A DNA stretch of 5,084 bases from Thermoplasmata archaeon (GTDB lineage Archaea > Thermoplasmatota > Thermoplasmata > Lutacidiplasmatales > UBA184), in contig JAKIWU010000101.1 in NCBI GenBank assembly GCA_022749905.1, forward strand, positions 1 through 5,084, given 5' to 3'. The position numbers were made by a program, and so were the translations under genes. The stretch's first letter is position 1. The number at the start of each line of letters is the position of its first letter. This document shows, piece by piece, positions 5,055 through 5,084 of the stretch. The notes beneath the pieces were generated by a model. It had not been told where the DNA came from, made no database searches, and saw nothing but the letters and a program-made list of their open reading frames with translations.

Positions 5055-5084
5055 GCGCCCAAAGCGCACGAGAAGAGTAGCGGC

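Larger units (their letters stand above)
4900..5084. other. Intergenic leader upstream of the operon
   Basis: I see no supported gene in this stretch, which ends at the window edge. It holds the AT-rich motifs listed separately. In the minus-strand frame from 5084 there are 11 sense codons (AATLLVRFGRK) and then TAG at 5051-5049. This could be the tail of an upstream same-strand gene but is far too short to call. No tRNA, inverted-repeat terminator or poly-T tract is apparent. Confidence 0.5.

Noticed and set aside
1..5084. CRISPR arrays, tRNA or rRNA genes, insertion sequences
   Set aside because: No regularly spaced direct repeats, cloverleaf-like segments, transposase motifs or terminal inverted repeats were seen on either strand.

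Overview
The window is very GC-rich, and every gene I can support reads on the minus strand, so the biology runs from right to left. It holds one tightly packed operon of six genes, the last of which leaves the window. The long plus-strand open frames are high-GC shadows. The best fit for the host is a GC-rich archaeon, possibly of the Thermoplasmatota. The reasons are a secreted protein built of PKD/Ig-like repeats, rich in N-glycosylation sequons and ending in one membrane helix plus an intracellular winged-helix-like domain, and a short AT-rich TATA-like element in front of the first gene. This assignment is an inference. A monoderm bacterium such as an actinobacterium or chloroflexote is not excluded.

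Layout in the direction of transcription. Positions 5084-4900 are a non-coding leader with three copies of an ATAGCA-type motif, one of which is a candidate TATA element. Next comes a surface protein with four Ig/PKD-like domains, a membrane anchor and a cytoplasmic wHTH-like domain (4899-3136). It is followed by a small VirB2/TrbC-like pilin candidate with a signal peptide and two membrane helices (3139-2741), then a VirB6/TrbL-like polytopic channel protein (2730-1597). After that is a PrgI/VirB3-like two-helix protein fused to a soluble domain resembling the TraC-like partner of VirB4 (1600-824), then a small unrecognised multi-helix membrane protein (827-474). The last gene is the first 159 codons of a VirB4-like ATPase (477-1), whose Walker motifs lie beyond the left edge.

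Together the genes describe the inner-membrane core and pilin of a minimal (VirB8/9/10-less as far as visible) type IV secretion apparatus of the PrgI type. The set (pilin, VirB6, VirB3/PrgI, VirB4) is the one shared by Gram-positive conjugation systems and by archaeal DNA-transfer machines such as the Ced DNA importer. Four of the five gene junctions are 4-base stop/start overlaps (ATGA, TTGA, GTGA, GTGA) and the fifth is a 10-base gap, so the operon is probably translationally coupled. The PKD/wHTH protein shares this coupling with the pilin. It is the most unusual part: a glycosylated surface receptor or adhesin with a possible DNA-binding tail, made together with a DNA-transfer pilus. Whether the machine imports or exports DNA cannot be decided here, because no relaxase, coupling protein or integrase is in view.
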